Origin: Oasisia sp. SBJ-2009 | Lineage: Eukaryota > Annelida > Polychaeta > Sabellida > Siboglinidae | Reading direction: 5' to 3' | Assembly (NCBI GenBank): GCA_964017155.1 | Contig: OZ024856.1 | Coordinates: 11,037,666-11,101,665, forward strand | Length of the DNA: 64,000 bases | Shown here: piece by piece, positions 17,501 to 27,425 of the stretch | How positions within the stretch are numbered: the first letter of the stretch is position 1 | Layout of the letters: every line of letters starts with the position of its first letter | The notes under the pieces: generated by a model | The model's input: the letters and a program-made list of their open reading frames with translations, nothing else | What the model was told of the DNA's origin: nothing | Database searches by the model: none | Position numbers and translations under genes: made by a program

Positions 17501-20500
17501 TCAGATATGAAACACTACAGTTGACCAACGTCCAAAAAACGTTATTTCTGAAAAATCATTTTACAAGCATAGAACACATTAGATTTTTCAAGCTCAAACC
17601 ACCTTATTGTATGAAGGGACATTCTAGCTAATGAATTTGAGCAGTTCCATGAATCCACATGAAACCATTGACTCAGAATAATTTTTTTTAATTCACCCCT
17701 CTGTGTAATTTTAAAATGTCGGTTGCTATGGTAACACATATGCAAATGAGTTCAAATTTTACACACTAAGTGCTGTTCACATAACGAACGTGTATGCCAA
17801 ATTTGGTTGAGATATATTGAGTATTAACATAAATATGGCACATAGCTGTTCTCGAGTAGTTGGTACCCTTAACTCTGACCTTGTCTAGGTTGATTATATG
17901 ACCATTTCTGGAGTGATTAACTCTGACCTTGTCTAGGTTGATTATTTGGCCATTTCTGGAGTGATTAACTCTGACCTTGTCTAGGTTGATTATATGACCA
18001 TTTCTGGAGTGATTAACTCTGACCTTGTCTAGGTTGATTATATGGCCACTGTGTCTAGCATAACCATAGTTGTGTCTAGGGTGGCTGTCTAGCTTATCTG
18101 TTGTACGTGTAGTTGCGTCAAGCCTAACAGTGTCTGGACTATCTGCTGTTGTGTCTAGCCTGACTGTGTTGTAGTTACCCTGACTTGACTGTGTGTTGTA
18201 GTTACCCTGACTGTGTGTTGTAGTTACCCTGACTGTGTGTTGTAGTTACCCTGACTGTGTTGTAGTTACCCTGACTGTGTGTTGTAGTTACCCTGACTGT
18301 GTGTTGTAGTTACCCTGACTGTGTGTTGTAGTTACCCTGACTGTGTGTTGTAGTTACCCTGACTGTGTGTTGTAGTTACCCTGATGCGACGCCTGAGGAG
18401 CTGTCTGCGAGTGACGTGTGCATCATCTGTCGGGAGGAGATGTTGTCCAGCTGCAAGAAGCTGCCCTGCAACCACATCTTCCACAAGAGCTGTCTGCGCT
18501 CGTGGTTCCAGCGCCAACAGAGCTGTCCCACGTGTCGCATGGACATCATCCACAACCCACGCCCACAGTCACAGCAGGCTGCCCAGCCAGCAGCCCCTGC
18601 CGCACCCCCACAGCAGCCCCCCGTGCCCCCATTTCCAGGTAGGGCTCCTCCCACTAGGGCAGCGGACAGAGTGGTCACATGAGGTGGTACTCTCTGTGTC
18701 CAGTCTCTGTCCACTACCACGAACTCATTAATAATTAATGTTGAGCTAATGAACTGTATACATTGTGACTTGAACTTACACAACCTCCCAGTGTGTTTAC
18801 ATGTTTACATTTTATCTCGCATCTCCAGTCTCCACTGTAATTGCCTCTTCTACACTAAAATGATTGTGTGCAATACTGTTCATGCTTGTGTGTCTGTTTA
18901 TGTGCACATGTGTATATGCGTACAAGTGTGCATACATGTGTGTGTCTCTGCGTGTGTGCATAGTGCATACGTGCGTGCATGTATGTTGCCTAACCTGCTG
19001 CGTGACCTGGGGACTGTTTCACGAGGGTAATGAGCTCATAAGAAAATCCATCATTAAAAAGAATTCATTCGATAAAGTTTAGGGGAGTTTTCAGAATGTG
19101 TTTCGCCTACATACTCCTTAAATCTATCGTACACTATGGAGTGAAGTTTATATAAAAAGCTGCAACGAGCACAATTTAGCAAATAAGTTGAAACTTTGTC
19201 AAAATGTATCTGAAAATACATTCCATCAGCTGCTTTTCCACCACATAAAGAGTTATTGATCCCTTGGTGAAGAAATGAATTTAATAGTATAAAAGATGCT
19301 GTCATTTCACCGAGGATACTATTTTTGGTACCACACCAATGAGTGCCCGTAGGTGTTTTAATATGTTTATGTTTCATCCGTAGCAAAGCATATTTCATCT
19401 TACGTCATGAATTCATAAGAATCGTGGTGATGTTTTCTCTTTGAAGTGCTACACTGACTGTAAGTGTCACCTGTCGTCTCTAACACTGCATCTGTTTCAA
19501 ATGTGATGTTTCAGCAGCTGCCTTCCCTGGCTTCCCTGCAGGGTTCCCCGGTGCAGCCTGGCCTCCCCAACAGCCTCCCACACCCAGTAAGCATTGCTCC
19601 CAATTCCAGTCTCTCACAACTGACATGCTTTTGTAGAATGTACATAAGCAGTAGGTGTTTATGCGTTTAATAAATGCACGTCAACTAGACCACCTGATTC
19701 AAGCTTGATGGAACAAGATATATTGTCTGTGTTTACTCTGTACAAGGTATTATGACGCTCTGTCAGATGTCACTCAGTCAGTCATCCAACCTTTGTGGGT
19801 GTCTTTTGGTCTGTGTTGACAGCAACAGTGGGGACACATGGAAGACAGGGTATTTTGTAGTGGAGCATGTGGTGACTTGTAGTGAATATGAATACACTGC
19901 AGGAAGAGGGGATATATTGTGGGGAGGGTGAGAGGGTATGTTGTAGAAATAGGGTTTGTTGTATGTAGGGAGGGAACATCATCCAGTCTAGATGTGATCT
20001 GCGTGATACAGTTCTTTACAGGAAGAAGTCTAGTGCTAGCAAATATAGTTGAAACGAAGTAGGACAGATATGTAGGAACTATATACTACATTACATTTTT
20101 CTCTCTAGAATGTTTCCAGTGTTTTAGTTGAAGTGACAACGCAGCAATATTTTCCTCTCGTTCTAACTCATGTCTCTGGTTTCACCAGGTTCTGCCTCCG
20201 TGGCGTCATCTACCAGCACTACGACAACATCATTCAGCACCTCAGCGAGTAGCTCAGACACTGCCAACAACCCCTTTATGCCTGGCATGATGCCACCAAT
20301 GCCTTTTATGCCACCATTCATGATGCCACCCATGTCTTTCGGTATGTATACAGCATCTTCAATGTTTTATCCAAGTAAATACGAATGCAGATTAACACTA
20401 CTACTGTGGCTGTGGTAACATTGCTAATGTGGATGTGATTACATCGCTGTTGTGGCTGTGGTAACACTGCTACTGTGGCTGTGGTAACACTGCTACTGTG

Positions 20501-22854
20501 GCTGTGGTAACATTGCTAATGTGGATGTGATTACATCGCTGTTGTGGCTGTGGTAACACTGCTACTGTGGCTGTGGTAACACTGCTACTGTGGCTGTGGT
20601 AACACTGCTACTGTGGTAACACTGCTACTGTGGCTGTGGTAACACTGCTACTGTGGCTGTGGTAACACTGCTACTGTGGCTGTGGTAACACTACTACTGA
20701 GTGTGGCTGTGGTAACACTGCCACTGTGGCTGTGGTAACACTGCTACTGTGGCTGTGGGAACACTGCTACTGTGGCTGTGGTAACATTGCTAATGTGGAT
20801 GTGATTACATCGCTGTTGTGGCTGTGGTAACACTGCTACTGTGGCTGTGGTATTGTTATTAAACTGATCCCAGTGTGTGCCTGCGTACTGATGTGGTTGT
20901 TGACCCCTGTGATACGGTTGTTGCCCCCTGTGATGCGGTTGTTGCCCCCTGCAGGGATGAGTCCGCCCCCTGTCCCCCCGGCTGACTTCAGTGGGCTGAC
21001 GGACGAGGAGCTGCGTGCGATGGAGGGTGAGGAGAGGGAGAGCCTGGAGGCGCGGGTTCAGTGTCTCCGCAACATCCACACCCTGCTGGACGCCGCCATG
21101 CTGCAGATACAGCAGTACACGACCGTCGTGTCACGGTCAGTCACACTCACTGACCACACACACCGCCATCTAGTGTGACAGTTATAATTACCCCTGTGTG
21201 TACCGTGTCAATATTTGTTCTCTATGTTTTACTGACAGTAAATGAATATTGTGTAATAACTCCTGTACAATGTTTTGTGCATATAGAGCAGGCCTGGAGA
21301 TATGTCACTAAGGTAAACTGCACGTAAGGAAAATCCATTGTTAAATTTAAGGATTTTTTTTAAACTGCAAAATGCCACCAGAGGGATATTTCGGTGACAC
21401 TGGTGACAGTGTCCTGTTGGTGCAACCTGGAGTTGACAACATTCAGTGTAGAAGATTGCAGCTAAAGATTAAGTGTACTTTGCTTTTTTTTCTCAGTAGG
21501 AATTAAATACTCTTTAAAAATAGGGTTCTGCTATTCAGATCCTTGACAAAAGCATTGCATTTACATGTACAAAGTTTAAAAAAAAATCAGACTTATGAGC
21601 TGATGTGCATGTTAGTGAAACCAGTCCCCTGGTTGGTTTGTCATTGACTGGTCAGTGTTTGTGACAGGATGGGGGGTATGGACACTGCCCCGACATCAAC
21701 CGTGTGGTCAGCAGAAAGACCAACGGCCTCCGCAACGAGCAGCAAGACTAGCAACATAGCAACCTCCAACAGCTGCGACCCAATGATGGCTGCTCCCACC
21801 CCGGGGGACACAGGCAACAAACCAGGCAAGTTCAGTAAAAAAAGTATAAAAAAATTAAGTTCCGATATAGCGCAGTATCCAGTCCTCAGGACCGTTCAAA
21901 GCGCTTTACACTTTACTTCCGACAGACCTATTCACTCAGACACCATCTTGGCTTCTCTGGGAAGCATCAAGCCATATGCTGCAATTAAAGCGTGAAGGCC
22001 GCTCGTACACATATCCACCAATGTCTATAGCCAGGTACTGATTTACTCAGCTGAGTCAACTGGAGCAATGTAGAGTGAAAAAACTTGCCCAAGGTTTTAA
22101 CACCGCAGCACAGGATTTGAACCCGGGTTCTCGTAGTCGAGAGTCCGAAGCTCTACCCCTGAGCCACTGCGCTCAGTAGTCTATGCCTGCATCACTGTGA
22201 CTGGTCCACCCACTACACAAGACTTATCCACCTTTCAGGCTCATGTAGTTTACCCATCACTTGCAGCTCTTCATGCCAGCGCTTGAGATGTTCTTGAAAG
22301 TTGGCACTGTACCGCCATCACAATTTCAGTCTTCCTCTTTCCTTGTACTGCCGTGTTCTGCTTTCTGCTTCTGCTGCCCCTTCTAGTGTCTGTCTTCACT
22401 CTTTTTCTTGGGGTTCTCTAGCTGCACATTTTCCCTAAATGGGTTTTGTCATAAAGAAAACATTTGTGGAAAGATTTTCAACAAAATGTACAACAAAATG
22501 TCCAAATGTGCCACATATTCGACATCCATATTATCGGCTTGACAAATGTGATGATAAGCAATAATAGGTTACATAGTAACAGGTCAATTGTGAATTATCT
22601 GGAGAAATGTACATTTGCAGTTGTCCTGACCACAATGTTCTGTGCTTGTAGATGATGGCGAAGTTCTCGAAGGTGCAGTGGGCTACACAGCGCCCCCAGA
22701 GACAGTGCTGCCCTCTGGTGAATCTGGTGCAGCACAACAAGACGCGGAAGACAGCAGTGAACTCGGAGAAATTCGGCGACGTCGTTTAGAGAAATTTTCG
22801 AACAAAATGCAAGAACAAGCAAAAACAGACAACAACGGTAGTACACCTGACTGA
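10035..22854 (+). CDS. SYVN1: E3 ubiquitin-protein ligase synoviolin / HRD1
   Basis: Fourteen coding exons join in phase: 10035-10163, 12574-12666, 13335-13487, 13880-13928, 14177-14280, 14621-14747, 15301-15400, 16028-16093, 18376-18638, 19515-19586, 20189-20341, 20955-21135, 21668-21825 and 22652-22854 (TGA), giving 616 residues against 617 in human. HRD1 is the multi-pass ER-membrane ligase and channel of ERAD, working with SEL1L. The N-terminal membrane region matches human closely (QFYPSVVYITKSSPSMA, SWYAVTETCLAFTVFRDDF, VKVHTFPLFAIRPMYL). The RING-H2 finger is complete: C289, C292, C305, H307, H310, C313, C324, C327. A Pro/Met/Ser-rich cytosolic segment follows, then FSGLTDEELRAMEG and LRNIHTLLDAAMLQI, the conserved C-terminal helical region, and an ELGEIRRRRLEKF tail. 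An in-frame ATG at 9963 would add 24 residues, but homology favours 10035. Intron 13 has a GC donor; the exon 9 acceptor is embedded in a tandem array. Confidence 0.97.
10567..10877. mobile_element. MITE with about 113-bp terminal inverted repeats and 8-bp target duplication
   Basis: The element spans 10575-10869 (295 bp). Its ends are GGTACTTTTGCAGTTTAGGC on the left and the reverse complement GGTACTTTTACAGTTTAGGC on the right; the arms stay alignable for about 113 bp with roughly a dozen differences. The flanks carry a perfect 8-bp direct repeat GGAATATC at 10567-10574 and 10870-10877. An 8-bp duplication is typical of hAT-like or P-like transposases. There is no coding capacity. It lies in SYVN1 intron 1. 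Confidence 0.9.
11770..12097. mobile_element. MITE with about 97-bp terminal inverted repeats and TTAA target site
   Basis: The element spans 11774-12093 (320 bp) between TTAA copies at 11770-11773 and 12094-12097. The arms begin AGGGGCACTCTATGGGATTG on the left and AGAGGCACTGTATGGGACTG on the right (reverse complement), and include a shared GGCCGACCCGCGAG and CACCGTCAGTACC. TTAA duplication points to piggyBac-like or Kolobok-like mobilisation. There is no coding capacity. It lies in SYVN1 intron 1. Confidence 0.9.
12707..12755. repeat. (GTGC)n/(ATGC)n microsatellite
   Basis: GTGC tetramers pass into ATGC tetramers about 40 bp downstream of the SYVN1 exon 2 donor. Confidence 0.95.
14418..14501. 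repeat. (TA)n microsatellite
   Basis: About 80 bp of TA dinucleotides with a few interruptions in SYVN1 intron 5. Confidence 0.95.
14765..15120. repeat. Minisatellite of about 20-bp units starting about 18 bp after the SYVN1 exon 6 donor
   Basis: Units resemble ACACACAACATACACAGTTA. The array contains an inner run of ACACA pentamers at about 14843-14920. The first copy begins just after the exon 6 donor (GG|GTGTGTACAACAGACACT). It is one of several arrays here that start next to a splice site. Confidence 0.85.
16256..18052. repeat. 48-bp minisatellite, split by a transposon
   Basis: The unit reads TGACCATTTCTGGAGTGATT then AACTCTGACCTTGTCTAGGT then TGATTATA. About seven and a half copies lie at 16256-16612, and about four more resume at 17869-18052. 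The join between GAGTGATTAA and TTAACTCTGACC is an exact unit once one TTAA is removed, so the array was contiguous before the insertion at 16613-17868. It lies in SYVN1 intron 8. Confidence 0.95.
16609..17872. mobile_element. 1,256-bp TTAA-flanked non-autonomous DNA transposon inside the minisatellite
   Basis: The element occupies 16613-17868 between TTAA copies at 16609-16612 and 17869-17872. Its ends are imperfect inverted repeats: GGAGACCAGCGGGTCGAGAA on the left and GGGTACCAACTACTCGAGAA as the reverse complement of the right end. The central part is CpG-containing and has no transposase-like open frame. TTAA duplication suggests a piggyBac/Kolobok-type source. The interrupted minisatellite gives independent proof of both borders. 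Confidence 0.88.
18163..18382 (+). repeat. 22-bp array spanning the SYVN1 exon 9 splice acceptor
   Basis: The unit is GACTGTGTGTTGTAGTTACC plus CT. GTAGTTACCCTGA occurs ten times; the tenth is the true junction (TGTAG at 18371-18375, exon from 18376 starting TTACCCTGATGCG). The exonic part encodes Y-P-D, which is also present in human SYVN1, so the exon is the likely source of the array rather than the reverse. If an upstream copy were used, the frame would reach TAG within about seven codons in the full-length units. Confidence 0.95.
20396..20855. repeat. 23-bp minisatellite in SYVN1 intron 11
   Basis: The unit is TGGCTGTGGTAACACTGCTA plus CTG, with diverged copies that include GTGGATGTGATTACATCGCT. 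It starts about 55 bp after the exon 11 donor and covers most of the intron. A longer subunit (ATTGCTAATGTGGATGTGAT) recurs three times, indicating duplication of blocks. Confidence 0.9.
20890..20951 (+). repeat. Three 21-bp copies abutting the SYVN1 exon 12 acceptor
   Basis: The unit resembles TGATGCGGTTGTTGCCCCCTG. It is repeated three times, and the last copy runs directly into the acceptor CAG at 20952-20954. Each copy carries its own GTTGTTGCCCCCTG pyrimidine-rich tract, so the acceptor's tract has been amplified. Confidence 0.85.
21824..21831 (+). other. SYVN1: GC-type splice donor of SYVN1 intron 13
   Basis: The exon ends CCAG and the intron starts GCAAGT. CAG|GCAAGT is the strong context usual for GC-AG introns. 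No GT near this point keeps the phase needed by exon 14 (22652), whose acidic EVLEG...ELGEIRRRRLEKF tail matches human SYVN1. Confidence 0.8.
21855..22174 (-). mobile_element. tRNA-derived SINE, copy A
   Basis: On the minus strand it starts GAGCGCAGTGGCTCAGGGGT, with pol III A-box-like GTGGCTCAGGGGTAGAGC and B-box-like GGGTTCAAATCC. It continues through a body to GTAAAGCGCTTTGAACGGTC, a short palindrome GTCCTGAGGACTGGA and TACTGCGCTATATCGGAACT. The same sequence in the opposite orientation is at 60581-60899. The anticodon arm is a simple TCTCG/CGAGA hairpin, so this is not a functional tRNA. It starts about 30 bp past the GC donor of SYVN1 intron 13. Confidence 0.88.
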
Positions 22855-23265
22855 GGCGCCATCTGCAGGACAGCTATATCACCATACTAGGAGAATTCGG
22901 AATCATTTGTTCAAAACGTATCGTTTGCCTATGTTTTTTGTAGTGCGTGACATGAGTTTGCAAGAAAGAATGCGAAATCAATGGGTGCTTGTGTAGTGGG
23001 AAGTTGGAGTTTATGTTTGTTAACATTTGTTGTTCTGATCACATTTTCCAGTCGGTGAATTGAATGTTTACTTCGTCTTATTACCCATCTTATCATACTT
23101 GGTTGCAGAGAAGTAGTTTTTGTTCAATTTATGTAGCAGCATAAATTGGATTATTAATGTAAAATTCCTTTTTGTGTATATGATAAGATATAATACTGTA
23201 TTATATAATATACATCCTGGGAATTACAACACCTATTGTATTAAGTTGTACCATGTTGTATAATA

Positions 23266-23271
23266 ATTAAA
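23266..23271 (+). terminator. SYVN1: Candidate SYVN1 poly(A) signal ATTAAA
   Basis: This is a clear hexamer in AT-rich sequence about 410 bp after the stop codon. Other signals further on are possible; cDNA would decide. Confidence 0.35.
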
Positions 23272-23430
23272 CTGCATACAATGCACTTGTATATTATGTA
23301 ATGCTGATTTGTGTTTATAATTTAATTTCTCTGAATTGGGTGAAATAGGCTTGTATAATTGTTTTGTGAAATCGCATAACAAATTATGAACAATATGGAT
23401 TATATTGCTTTTGGCTCCAAGATTTGGTTA

Positions 23431-23618
23431 TTTTGTAAGAAATTAACTTACTTTGAAGCATAGCTTTTGAAACAAACAACAGTTTTAGGTGTTGGTCACA
23501 TACTGTGTCGTGCGTTTCAAAAGCTATGAAACAGTATGTGACCAAGACCTAAAGCTGATCGGTCGAAATGTCATACGTTTCAAATGCTATGGTCCAAAGT
23601 AAGTTAATTCCTTACAAA
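23431..23618. repeat. Nested 188-bp palindrome
   Basis: Outer arms at 23431-23472 and 23577-23618 pair (TTTGTAAGAAATTAACTTAC against its near-perfect complement). Inner arms at 23483-23506 and 23530-23552 pair (TTAGGTGTTGGTCACATACT). The loop contains GTTTCAAAAGCTATGAAAC, itself an inverted motif. I found no clear target duplication, so it may be a MITE that has lost its flanks or a structured downstream element. It is outside the SYVN1 coding sequence. Confidence 0.8.
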
Positions 23619-24229
23619 GATGATGAACAGTAAGAAATGAGATGTGAGACTTGCAGTAATAATGGCACACGCAGAGAAGAATGTTGTCATCGTTTATTAT
23701 TATCCAAATACCTGAAAACATTTGTCGTTTGGAGAAACAAGAGTGGAGAACAGCCTTGGTTACACTGACCGTGTTATCCACCACTCAACATATAAATAAA
23801 CCCACTCAATCGTGGACACTGTAATCAACGCGCTCCTGCTGAAGCCATCAGTGCTGGCAATGTGTCTGACACCTTTAGCACCTTGTCGTTTGAATGTGTC
23901 AACCACTGGGCAATGACCACAGAATGTGCCACAAGACCACAACAGCTCCAACTGTCTATGGGAGTTAACGTTGCACATTTTTGTAGTCACAACAATCAGC
24001 ATCAATTTATAGCGACACATTCAGTAGTGACACCTGGTGACAGACTTTATAGTCATACCCCCGATAATGACACCAATGTGACATCTGATCATGACACTAG
24101 TGCACATGACGGCGTTATGACACATTAAGTTGATTAGACCCGACACAATACATACACTGAACTGAAACAGTGGGTCGAGTCATTAACCTGAGAGTTCTTT
24201 CAAAAGTCTGACATCGTGAACAACTAGCA

Positions 24230-24258
24230 CACAGACAGTGGCGCCACCACTGTCTGTG
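24230..24258. repeat. Perfect 12-bp inverted repeat with 5-nt loop
   Basis: CACAGACAGTGG, loop CGCCA, then CCACTGTCTGTG. It is a stable hairpin on either strand in intergenic DNA beside the CpG-rich block. Its role is unknown. Confidence 0.85.
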
Positions 24259-24272
24259 ACCAAAACGATGCG

Positions 24273-24876
24273 TGTAAAAACGGCTCCATTTCATTAAAAT
24301 ACCAGCATTTCTCCTCAGACTCGCCAAACTGCTGATTATTAGCACGTCTACTACGATCTAGCCTCGTAACTAACTACAATAATCTACCGTACGACATCTC
24401 ATACACGACTACGTAACTACTATATCATCAACATACATGTAGTGAACTTAATTTATTGCTTAAATTAACGAAATTGCAACGAGGTTCATGTAAAAATAAA
24501 TCTGTGGCGAGCGCGAGAGGCGAATGAGTCGAGGAAGCCACCTGATATATCAGCATTGCCGCGGCGTGGCGCGCATGGAGACACCCCTCTCAGAGGGGCA
24601 CGGGGCTCACAGACGGGGCACAGAGCATGTAAGGCAGGTTATGTAGCAGGCATCTCATGCCTGGCACTAGCATAAATAACGTCGGCGATAAACGCAAAAT
24701 AGATGGCCATTTCATGTCTGCAAAAATACTATACAGTCGAATATAAATAAGGGCACCGCGGCCGCCTGAAGCGCCCTCGCCTGGCACAATATACAACTAA
24801 CGCTGACGCAGTATTAATATTACCAACTGATTACAATCATTAACAACATGGCTGATTCCACACTAAACATGTAACA
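24273..24876. other. CpG-rich block with TGT...ACA ends, origin unclear
   Basis: This 0.6-kb stretch contrasts with AT-rich surroundings: it contains GCCGCGGCGTGGCGCGC, GCACCGCGGCCGCC, a TATAAATA at about 24742 and AATAAA-like hexamers on both strands. It begins TGTAAAAACGG and ends CATGTAACA, so a solo LTR is one reading, but no flanking duplication is visible. A stretch on the minus strand just right of it (about 24868-25031) is open for 54 codons. No gene is recognised. Confidence 0.25.
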
Positions 24877-25125
24877 CCAATTTGCACGAGGCTACAGTCG
24901 GCACAGGCTGCTCCTGTGTCGTGTAGGAACCGTGCTCCATCGCCTCCGTATGTACAGTTGTTTGTACACGCTGGCCGCCACAATCTTCTCCGCGTATATG
25001 TCCAGCAGTCTCAATCACTCGTAACCTGTCTACAGTTAGAAACGCGGCACTAACGCCAGTGAAAACAAAAATCTAACAAGTCTACAATGATCGCCACACT
25101 GTACCAGCAGTGGGCACTGACTCAA

Positions 25126-25340
25126 CACCAGGGGGCGCCACCAGCAATAGGTTGTGACTCCTACCACATGGGGCGCTACTAGTGGTACCTTCCACCACAT
25201 GCGGCGCTACCAATAATGGTTCCCATTCCCACCACATGGGGCACTACCAGTAATGGTTCTGATTCCCACCACATGGGGCACTACCATCAACAGGTTCTGA
25301 CTTCCACCACATGGGGCGCTACCAGCAATGGGTACTGATT
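25126..25340. repeat. Minisatellite of about 40 bp
   Basis: Five to six imperfect units contain CCACCACATGGGGCGCTACC, followed by AGTAATGGTTCTGATTC-like sequence. Intergenic. Confidence 0.85.
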
Positions 25341-25639
25341 ATCAGCACACCCAGTTACTAACTCTGAGCACACACACAGGGGGCCCCCAGCAACTCTCTG
25401 TCGTTTGTCCCAACTTCATTAATACTGCATAAAAATTAACTTCAAAAACAGGGTGTGAATAACTCACAACAAAATCACATGTGGACGAAACAGTTACCAT
25501 GGAAACAATGATGTAAGCACACTGTAAGCCATCTACTCTCTCAGCCTGGGCTGCAACATGTCTCTCTTGGTGGCCATCAGTGACCACTGACCATGACCAG
25601 TACTGCTGGTGTAGCAGTAACCTGGCGATACATTCTGGG

Positions 25640-25900
25640 GTCTAACACCCACGTTCTAAACAAGGGTTAAGTCACTCATGTTCCAACCGAGGATTCTAAC
25701 ACTCACATTCCAAAGTCGGGTTCTAAAACCCACATTCCAAACAAGGGTTCAAACACCCACATTCCAAACAAGGGTTCTAACACCCACATTCCAAACAAGG
25801 GTTCTAAAGCCCACATTTCAACCGAGGGTTCTAAAGCCCACATTCCTACAAACGTACTAACCAAGTGTTCTAAAACCCACAATCCAACCAAGGCTGTATC
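25640..25900. repeat. Minisatellite of about 27 bp
   Basis: About nine imperfect units contain TTCTAACACCCACATTCCAA and ACAAGGG. The open frame across it (FQTRVLTPT repeats) is a by-product, not a recognised protein. Confidence 0.88.
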
Positions 25901-26149
25901 CCAATAAACCAAATAATGGTTCCACCGAGCACACCAAAGCAGTGGGTATAACTGCCAGTCACGACAAGTTTTAGAATGGTCATTGTGGTCACAATGCTTA
26001 GAATCCACAACCCAACAAAGGTTTGTCAGTGACAGGGACAACCCAAGTGACAACCCAACCATGGTTTCAATGATGACACTCCAACCAACAGTCCAAGCTC
26101 TCCTGTCCAGTGTAGTCCCACAGACTGCAACAGGACAGGTCAGTTCTAC

Positions 26150-26580
26150 ATGTCACTGCACTAGTGCTGTCTCATATACATCACTAGTGCACTCACATGT
26201 CACAAGTGCCCTCACACACAGCACTAGTGCACTCTCATACACATATATATGGCCTTAGTACCCTCACAGATACGGCACTAGTGCATTGACACATGCATCA
26301 CTAATGCACTAACACATACCGCATTAGTGCATTTACACACATGGCACTAATACCTGCAAACATATGGCACTAGGGCACTCACACATACATCATTAATGCA
26401 CTAACATATACTGCATTACTGCACTGACACACACACACACAGGATTAGTGCCCCACATACATGTATATGGCACTAGTGCACTCACACATACACCAATAGT
26501 GCACTCACACGTATGGCACTAGTGCACTCACACATACACCAATAGTGCACTCACACGTATGGCACTAGTGCACTCACATA
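26150..26580. repeat. GCACTAGTGCACTCACA-type minisatellite
   Basis: Diverged units are built on the palindromic core GCACTAGTGC followed by ACTCACACATAC. A longer unit, GCACTCACACATACACCAAT plus AGTGCACTCACACGTATG, repeats near the right end. Intergenic. Confidence 0.85.
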
Positions 26581-27045
26581 CACCCCCCAGCCTTGCGTGG
26601 CTGACATGACAGTTACTTGCACAAACTAATTCCTCTGCCTACAACTTCTCTGTCTCACAAAGTTACCAGGCTGCTCCCTCCAAGTACAGAACATTCACAT
26701 AGACATCTTGTAGTCTACCGCTAAATAAGGTCACAGTTTCTTTAAGACAACTCTCCAGACAATCTTCCCACCAGCTTCCTTCTCCTCCTCCTCCTGTTCC
26801 CTCCTGTCCCTGGGTCAGTCCCTCTCCTTAGGCCCACAACGCGGCGTCCCTGACTCGACAGTCGACTCTATCGTGTGTAATCTCACTTTGGCCTTCGCGG
26901 GACGCGAACTACTGCTGCCATCTAACAGAGTTAATCATTGCTCCGTGTAGTTGTATATGTCAGTGTCTTCAGAATGTGGACCCGCGGTCTGGACCATCTG
27001 TGAGACAGGACCACATGGTTGTCATAATCAGGGGACACATCACTG

Positions 27046-27051
27046 TTTATT
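27046..27051 (-). terminator. SAMD4A: Candidate SAMD4 poly(A) signal AATAAA
   Basis: TTTATT on the plus strand is AATAAA on the gene strand, about 700 nt past the stop. If used, the 3' UTR includes the CA-rich array at 27228-27653. Confidence 0.4.
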
Positions 27052-27227
27052 TCTCTGTAGGTGACAATGTTAACTTCCTGCACAGTGTAGTACTGTTATA
27101 TTTAAATATGCTAATTTCTTCTGCCTGAAATTTTTTTTTAAGTGAAGAGGAAATCCCAGATATTTGATAACATCTAAAAATCTCTGGCATTTGTTTAATC
27201 TACAACTGTGTATGGTATGGTCTGTGT

Positions 27228-27241
27228 TGGTGTGTGTGTGT

Positions 27242-27290
<49 letters not shown>

Positions 27291-27388
27291 GTGCGTGCGT
27301 GCGTGCGAGTGTGTGTGTGTGTGTGTGCTTGCCCGTGTGTCTGCATTCGTGTGCGCACATGCATGTCTGTGTGTGTCTGTGTGTGCGC

Positions 27389-27425
<37 letters not shown>

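Noticed and set aside
18000..18382. CRISPR-like spacing of repeats
   Set aside because: The repeats are head-to-tail with no unique spacers, in a eukaryotic intron.
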